NCBI GenBank assembly: GCA_035943195.1
Contig: DASZCK010000341.1
Coordinates: forward strand, 26,689-90,688
Direction of reading: 5' to 3'
DNA length: 64,000 nt
Origin: DAIDKA01 sp035943195
GTDB lineage: Bacteria > Pseudomonadota > Gammaproteobacteria > Steroidobacterales > Steroidobacteraceae
The position numbers were made by a program, and so were the translations under genes. A model generated the notes under the pieces. The model worked only from the letters and a program-made list of their open reading frames with translations, made no database searches and was not told the DNA's origin. Positions 59,673 to 64,000 of the stretch are shown here, one piece after another (position 1 is the first letter of the stretch; each line of letters starts with the position of its first letter).

Positions 59673-60827
59673 TCAAATCCTCGCGAGCGCCGCGGCCACA
59701 TCAAGCCGTGTGATCCGCATGACGGGCACTGTTGCCGCCACCAAGGCTATGAGCAGTGCCGCACCTGTCCCCAAGGTGACGACCTCGAAATTGACCTGCG
59801 GCACGGGCAGCGTGACATCGGCCGGGAGCAGCAGCGGCGAGGCCGCCGCGGTCAGAGCCGCAATCAACAGGCCAAAGAGGCCACCGGATAGGCAGGGAAG
59901 AGCCGCTTCAGTGAGAATGAGGCCCATAATCGTCGCATTGGAAAACCCCAGCGTCTTCAAAACCGCAAGTTCGGTATTGCGCTCCAGGATCGAGTGTCGC
60001 ATCGCATTGGCGGTCACGACCATGATCATGATCACTCCCACGGATGCAAGGCCCATGAGCGCCGCGATCGCATCACTGCCACTGCCGCCGTTGCCCTGGA
60101 GCAGGGCCTTTTCGGAAACGCTCCTGGTGGGCACTGATGAATTGCCGAAAGCGGTGTCGATCAGCTTCATCAGCGTATCGACCTGGCTTACATCCGCGGC
60201 CAGCAGCCAGAATTGCTGGACTTCACCTCGATCGCCCATCGGGCGCGACTGATCCAGATAGTCAAAGTTGCCGAGGGCGTAGCCGACTGGCAACAGGGAA
60301 ATGTCCGGCACCACGCCCAGGACTTCGAATGACCAGGCATTGGCTCCGTCCGCCCTGGGAAGACCTGAGGTAGTCACCGGGAATGCGGCCCCTGCCTTCA
60401 GTGCGAACTTCTCGGCGAGCAGATGACTGACGAAAACCCCTGCCCGCATCGTCTTGAGCATCTGCCACTGCTGGGCTGTCAGGGGTAACTCCGGAAATAC
60501 CTCGCGCATGCCGGGGCCGGGCATCAGTACCACGACCTTATTGGCGGCGCGCTGGTAGGAGCCTGCTATCACGTCCAGTGCGCCGATACGACGCACCCCA
60601 GGTAACAGCGATATTTGCTGCATCTGTGCAAGCCGCAACGATCCGGTGAATCGGGCAGCGGTATAGATTCGATCCGCTCGAGCACTCTCGGCTGGCTGCT
60701 GAAGGCTTGCCTTGAATCCCAGAACCAGTCCCAGCAGGACAAACGCAAGTACGACTGAACTGAATGTGAATGCGGTCCGTAGCGGTTTTCGCCACAGATT
60801 GGCCCATATGAATGACAGGTATTTCAT
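59673..60827 (-). CDS. ABC transporter permease, FtsX/MacB family (system 2, MKYL-type)
   Basis: A 384-residue permease. N-terminal TM (FTFSSVVLAFVLLGLVLGF), periplasmic domain (ISLLPGVRRIGALDVIAGSY, VPDISLLPVGYALGNFDYLD), and C-terminal TM helices with LERNTELAVLKTLGFSNATI as coupling helix and ALLIALVAATVPVMRITRLD at the end. It is the counterpart of the permease at 2850-4010. Its start overlaps the ATPase stop by four bases (ATGA), and its own stop is followed immediately by the next permease start. Confidence 0.88.
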   Translation of the reverse strand: MKYLSFIWANLWRKPLRTAFTFSSVVLAFVLLGLVLGFKASLQQPAESARADRIYTAARFTGSLRLAQMQQISLLPGVRRIGALDVIAGSYQRAANKVVVLMPGPGMREVFPELPLTAQQWQMLKTMRAGVFVSHLLAEKFALKAGAAFPVTTSGLPRADGANAWSFEVLGVVPDISLLPVGYALGNFDYLDQSRPMGDRGEVQQFWLLAADVSQVDTLMKLIDTAFGNSSVPTRSVSEKALLQGNGGSGSDAIAALMGLASVGVIMIMVVTANAMRHSILERNTELAVLKTLGFSNATIMGLILTEAALPCLSGGLFGLLIAALTAAASPLLLPADVTLPVPQVNFEVVTLGTGAALLIALVAATVPVMRITRLDVAAALARI

Positions 60828-61522
60828 CGGCCGTCTTCGGTCGACGGCTCCAGCAATTCACCCTTGTCGAAGTGGAACTGGCGCGTCCCGAAGTCCGCGG
60901 CCTTCTGATCGTGTGTGACCATGACTATGGTTTTGCCGGCGTTCTGGTTCAGGGTTTTAAGCAGGGAGAGAATTTCATCCGCGGTAGTGCGGTCCAGGTC
61001 GCCGGTCGGCTCATCACAAAGCAGTAATATCGGATCCGCGACCAGCGCCCTGGCGATACCGACCCGTTGCTGCTGGCCACCCGAAAGCTGGCTTGGCTTA
61101 TGGGTGGCGCGGTCCAACAACCCAACGACCTTCAACACGGTTTCGACGTGGGCGCGCCGCTCGGCCCGGGATAGGGTCGTCAACAGCAGCGGCAGTTCGA
61201 CATTTGCCGCGGCCGAGAGCATCGGCATGAGATGGTAGGATTGGAAGACAAAACCCACGTTGCTGGAACGCCAGGTACCGAGCTCATCGCTCGAAAGACC
61301 CTCCAAATGGTGTCCGGCGACCATTACTTCGCCTGCATCCGGTCGATCGATGCCGCCCATGAGATTCAAGATCGTGGTTTTCCCGGAACCCGATGGCCCC
61401 ATCAGTGCCACGAAGTCGCCCTGCGATATGTCGAGGTCCAGGCCGCGAAGCACCGAAACCGCAGGTTGGCCCCTGGTCTTGTAGCTCTTCACGACCTTGC
61501 GCATTGAAATTGCCGCGACCAC
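60824..61522 (-). CDS. ABC transporter ATP-binding protein, MacB/LolD type (system 2)
   Basis: A 232-residue ATPase starting with GTG 61522, which has GGGGGAAGG upstream and gives an N-terminus (VVAAISMRKVVKSY) aligning with MAAVVSLQNVVKSY of system 1. Walker A GPSGSGKTTILN, Q-loop VFQSYHLMPM, signature LSGGQQQR, Walker B LLLCDEPTGDLD and H-loop MVTHD are all present. An ATG further upstream at 61567 would add 15 residues without family similarity. It drives three permeases encoded downstream in an overlapping operon. Transcription is divergent from the PadR regulator. Confidence 0.92.
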   Translation of the reverse strand: MVAAISMRKVVKSYKTRGQPAVSVLRGLDLDISQGDFVALMGPSGSGKTTILNLMGGIDRPDAGEVMVAGHHLEGLSSDELGTWRSSNVGFVFQSYHLMPMLSAAANVELPLLLTTLSRAERRAHVETVLKVVGLLDRATHKPSQLSGGQQQRVGIARALVADPILLLCDEPTGDLDRTTADEILSLLKTLNQNAGKTIVMVTHDQKAADFGTRQFHFDKGELLEPSTEDGR

Positions 61523-61565
61523 TGGCCTTCCCCCGAATAACTGCGTTGGCACCGTCAGAGCTTGC

Positions 61566-61606
61566 ATACCTTGTAGCTCGATGTATTATACCTTGAACCT
61601 CGAGGT
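61566..61606. promoter_or_regulatory. Divergent promoter with two ATACCTTG boxes (putative PadR operator)
   Basis: ATACCTTG occurs at 61566-61573 and again at 61588-61595, 22 bp apart, which is two turns of the helix. The second box overlaps TATAAT on the minus strand (complement of 61585-61590), which fits the ATPase gene start at 61522. TATTATA on the plus strand at 61584-61590 fits the PadR gene start at 61607. The repeats are therefore placed for PadR to shut both promoters. Confidence 0.55.
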
Positions 61607-61963
61607 GTGAAAGTGGCACGTGACCCGAATCCGAACTTCATGGCGGGTGTCCCCGAACTGATGGTCCTGCGTCTTTTGCAGGATCGCGAGATGTATGGCT
61701 ATGAGATCGTCGAGGCGATAAAGACCGAGACGGCCGAGGTAATCAGCTTCGGTGAGGGTGTGGTGTATCCCCTGCTGCATCACCTGGAAGAGGAGGGGGC
61801 ATTGACGTCGCGGCGCAAGCTGGTCGGGGGCCGTAGCCGGGTGTATTACACGTTGACGGCCAAGGGGGCGCGACGCTACGGTCAGCTCGCGCAAACCTGG
61901 ACCTCACTGGCTGAGGCCATACACTCGGCGTTGAAAGGAGCCCGACATGCTCCGGAGCTTTGA
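61607..61963 (+). CDS. PadR-family transcriptional regulator
   Basis: A 118-residue winged-helix protein (GTG 61607, after CGAGG; a second GTG at 61613 is possible). The PadR pattern is MVLRLLQDREMYGYEIVEAI, FGEGVVYPLLHHLEEEGALT and RRKLVGGRSRVYYTLTAKGA, with RRYGQLAQTWTSLAEAI as C-terminal helix. PadR proteins usually repress adjacent transporter or detoxification genes and are released by a small ligand. Here it is divergent to the ABC operon and overlaps the next membrane protein gene by 17 bp. Confidence 0.92.
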   Translation: MKVARDPNPNFMAGVPELMVLRLLQDREMYGYEIVEAIKTETAEVISFGEGVVYPLLHHLEEEGALTSRRKLVGGRSRVYYTLTAKGARRYGQLAQTWTSLAEAIHSALKGARHAPEL

Positions 61964-62675
61964 TTCTCTGCGCGAGCAACTGTTGCGCGCCGGTATCGCA
62001 CCGCGCCGGGTACGGCGCTATGTGGTGGAATTGCGCGAGCACCTGTCTGACTTGGCAGAGTGCGGACGCGCATCGGGACTGAACGCCACTCAAGCCCATG
62101 GCCGCGCCATGCTCCTGCTAGGAGGAGACGCGGAGCTGGCGCAGGCAATGATCCAAAGTGTCCCGCGACTTTCCCTCGCAGCGAGGGCTCCTTGGATGGT
62201 CTTTGTGATGTGGCCGACACTGCTGTTGGTGGCCGCGACATTCCTGAGTGCTCTGTTGCTGATACGCCTGCTGTGGCCGGTGCAGGGATTGACGCCCGCC
62301 GAAATGCCCGCCAATTATCGGACCCTCCTCGACCTCGCGAACGTCGTCATTAACTATGTGGTCGTGGGGGTGCTATCGGCAAGCTGCATCACCGTGGCAT
62401 TGCGCCAGCGACTCGCCTCGGGTTGGATTTGGGTGGGCCTGGGATTCATGGCTGTGTTCAGCGGTTGTTTCGGTTTTCACATGCACGTGGTTCCGCCTGC
62501 AGGCGGGCATGCCGGCGACACGTCGTACTCGCTTGCAGGGCTTGTCTTTGTGGATGGACATGTGAATTCCGCCGCGACATTTGCTGCGGCGGCGCTACAC
62601 GCTGGCACCTTATTCGCCATGACAGCCACGTCGTATGCACTGCTGCGTACTCGCATTTCACGCGTGCATTCGTAA
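61947..62675 (+). CDS. Multi-TM membrane protein with N-terminal helical prefix, coupled to PadR
   Basis: A 242-residue protein. The N-terminus (LREQLLRAGIAPRRVRRYVV, ELREHLSDLAE, THAQHGRAMLLLGG-like helical part near residues 40-60) resembles the DUF1700/permease-prefix domain found next to PadR-controlled permeases. Four or five TM helices follow: WMVFVMWPTLLLVAATFLSA, VINYVVVGVLSASCITVAL, WIWVGLGFMAVFSGCFGF, and AATFAAAALHAGTLFAMTAT. A His-rich loop FHMHVVPPAGGHAG is notable. It overlaps the PadR gene by 17 bp, so the two are co-expressed. Function unknown. Confidence 0.8.
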   Translation: MLRSFDSLREQLLRAGIAPRRVRRYVVELREHLSDLAECGRASGLNATQAHGRAMLLLGGDAELAQAMIQSVPRLSLAARAPWMVFVMWPTLLLVAATFLSALLLIRLLWPVQGLTPAEMPANYRTLLDLANVVINYVVVGVLSASCITVALRQRLASGWIWVGLGFMAVFSGCFGFHMHVVPPAGGHAGDTSYSLAGLVFVDGHVNSAATFAAAALHAGTLFAMTATSYALLRTRISRVHS

Positions 62676-63158
62676 AATATCCATTCGGACGTCTACCGTG
62701 AAATTGAGACGGGGGACATCGGATGTAGTCGCCAGGCTATCTGGAGTGGCGCAAACCATTACCGATGCGAACTAGCCAGGCACAACACGCCGAAGAATGT
62801 CCAAGAGCGGCTGGGACAGCGCTGCTCGGAAATATGGCTTACTACGCCTTGCCGCAACCATCTTCTGAAGTTTTTTCACGCACAGCGGTGTAGCTGTCGA
62901 TCACGAAAGCGGTCGACCGATAAAGGAGGCGGCATCACCGCCTCTGCGCCGCTATCAGAGCCGAAAGCTGTACTGGCAATTCTCAGCCTGTGACGGCGCC
63001 GCTCTGGGCGACCGGAGCATTCTTTGCGACTGAGGAAGTGTTCGGCGAGGTACTCTGTGTCGGCGCCTGCCCACCGCCGGCGCTGGCGCACCTCCGATGG
63101 TCCTCGGATCGGCCCTCGGGTCTAATCGACCGCAAATCTCGTCGATGGAGGAACCACC
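62676..63158. other. About 480 bp without a convincing gene
   Basis: No frame here resembles a known protein. A short hairpin GAGGCGG (62926-62932) / CCGCCTC (62938-62944) with CATCA loop is present; it lacks a T tract. The promoter of the DUF4142 gene should be in the right part. Nothing else could be supported. Confidence 0.45.
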
Positions 63159-63662
63159 ATGAAACGTCTACTCATTGCTTCACTCGTCGTTCTACCGGTG
63201 TGCGCTCTGGCCGCCACGGATCCCGATTCGAACTTTTACAAGCACGCTGCCCAAGGCGGCATTTCCGAGGTGGAACTGGGCAATTTGGCCGCCAAGAAGT
63301 CGCACAACCCCGCCGTGCAGGAGTTCGGCGCTTTGATGGTGAAGGATCATTCCGCAGCCAATGAGAAGTTGCGCGCCGTCGCCGAGTCTAAACACATGAC
63401 TTTGCCCAAAAAGGCTGGCGCCGCTGAAATGGCAACCAAGGCGAAGCTGGAGGTATTGTCCGGAAGCGCCTTTGATAAGTCCTACATTAAGGACATGATC
63501 AAAGATCACGAGCAGGACATCGCCGAATTCAAGCGCGAGTCCATCTCGGGCCAGGATCCGGATGCCAAGGCCTTCGCTGCGGCCACATTGCCGACGCTGG
63601 AAGAGCATCTGCAAAAGATCAAGTCACTGGCCAGCAGCGACGGGCAGACCGCAAGCCGATAG
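63159..63662 (+). CDS. DUF4142-family periplasmic protein
   Basis: A 167-residue protein with GGAGG 6-7 nt before the ATG and a signal peptide (LLIASLVVLPVCALAA). The DUF4142 pattern is FYKHAAQGGISEVELGNLAA, KKSHNPAVQEFGALMVKDHS, AANEKLRAVAESKHMTLP, and SYIKDMIKDHEQDIAEFKRE, a ferritin-like four-helix bundle with conserved DHS and DHE pairs. Such proteins are periplasmic and stress-linked; the biochemical role is unknown. The gene stands alone. Confidence 0.92.
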   Translation: MKRLLIASLVVLPVCALAATDPDSNFYKHAAQGGISEVELGNLAAKKSHNPAVQEFGALMVKDHSAANEKLRAVAESKHMTLPKKAGAAEMATKAKLEVLSGSAFDKSYIKDMIKDHEQDIAEFKRESISGQDPDAKAFAAATLPTLEEHLQKIKSLASSDGQTASR

Positions 63663-63749
63663 GCGCTGTGGCCGGGCGCACGTGCCGGGCCGCGCAGATG
63701 AAGCGCACCCCTCCGCGCGGCCGGCATCAGCCAACGCCTCCGTAGACAA

Positions 63750-64000
63750 ATGCCCGACGATGCCACACTCGCCACCGTTGCCAGTGTCATCGCGGGGTTT
63801 GGCGCCGCGATGCTGGCCATGCGGATCGAGCGCGAAGCGCGAGGTCAAGAACAAGGTGAGACACCGTGGATACCTTGGGCGGACGCGGCCTTGATTGCAG
63901 CCATCCTCGTCTCCTTGCTGTTAGTCATTCTGCCGATTGTGGCCGTGCCGTCCGCCAAAGGATTCCTTTCCGCACTGCCCCGCGCTGCCTGCGCGGCCGC
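63750..64000 (+). CDS. Membrane protein, N-terminal part (cut by window edge)
   Basis: From ATG 63750 the frame is open to the end of the window (83 codons and two bases). It reads MPDDATLATVASVIAGFGAA, then MLAMRIEREARGQEQGETPW and a strong TM helix in ALIAAILVSLLLVILPIVAV. A first hydrophobic segment (VASVIAGFGAAMLAM) and a second one make it a membrane protein with at least two TM segments. There is no strong Shine-Dalgarno sequence before ATG 63750. The family is not recognised from this part. Confidence 0.6.
   Translation, partial: MPDDATLATVASVIAGFGAAMLAMRIEREARGQEQGETPWIPWADAALIAAILVSLLLVILPIVAVPSAKGFLSALPRAACAA

Noticed and set aside
62926..62944. A 7-bp hairpin as terminator of the PadR-linked membrane protein gene
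   Set aside because: It lies about 250 bp after the stop, has a short stem and no T tract.

Overview
The window reads as one chromosomal stretch of a high-GC gammaproteobacterium. The evidence is the 3' end of an IhfB-type DNA-bending protein, a fused MaeB malic enzyme/phosphotransacetylase, Slt-type lytic transglycosylase, GalU, and many secreted quinoprotein and c-type cytochrome genes. A Steroidobacterales/Nevskiales-type bacterium is my inference, not a demonstrated fact. No rRNA, tRNA, CRISPR array, transposase or phage gene was recognised. Coding density is high, many genes are coupled by ATGA overlaps, and long antisense open frames are common, as expected at this GC content.

Region by region. 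1-2157: ihfB end, galU with a lysine/alanine-rich tail, a DUF2934 protein, and a promoter followed by about 450 bp with no convincing gene. 2158-5216: a MacB/LolD-like ABC exporter (ATPase plus two FtsX/MacB permeases). 5217-5342: a decapitated phzF remnant coupled to an NTF2-like gene. 6021-12426: two SPFH (stomatin/prohibitin-like) genes, one with an Arc-type repressor and one with a duplicated secreted protein and a GST, flanking a methyltransferase and an MmyB-type regulator. 12428-22602: slt, a LysE exporter, a sigma-like factor with a small partner, PPK2, a GNAT enzyme, maeB, an ArsR-SRPBCC pair, and a diguanylate cyclase-PilZ pair. 22599-31478: a YihY membrane protein, a large MscS channel, a quinohemoprotein dehydrogenase and a giant hybrid histidine kinase.

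31493-34676 holds two more NTF2-like genes, a small secreted protein, quinoprotein and possible cytochrome gene debris, and a DUF4398/OmpA lipoprotein pair ending in a strong stem-loop. 34704-46014 looks like an extracytoplasmic oxidation island: aldehyde dehydrogenase, two c-type cytochrome proteins (one a Vgb-like propeller), an HD-domain protein of PhnZ-like appearance, a Tat-type amidohydrolase lacking one metal histidine, a YVTN propeller, an alkaline-phosphatase-superfamily enzyme, an alpha/beta hydrolase and a nitrilase relative lacking its catalytic cysteine. 46222-49934 holds CHAD, DUF3175, a broken DUF6496 gene and a nine-haem cytochrome. 50115-56748 holds a small zinc-finger-like protein, a GST and a three-gene operon DUF1592 cytochrome - DUF1552 Tat protein - secreted ankyrin protein.

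57288-62675 carries a second, divergent copy of the ABC exporter: one ATPase, one MKYL-type permease and two tandem copies of the second permease type. It is transcribed away from a PadR regulator and a five-TM membrane protein that share an intergenic region containing repeated ATACCTTG boxes. The window closes with a DUF4142 protein and a membrane protein cut by the right edge.

The strongest candidates for something undescribed are the DUF1592-DUF1552-ankyrin operon, the oxidation island with its two catalytically altered hydrolases, the SPFH operons with their unusual partners, and the duplicated PadR-linked ABC exporter.
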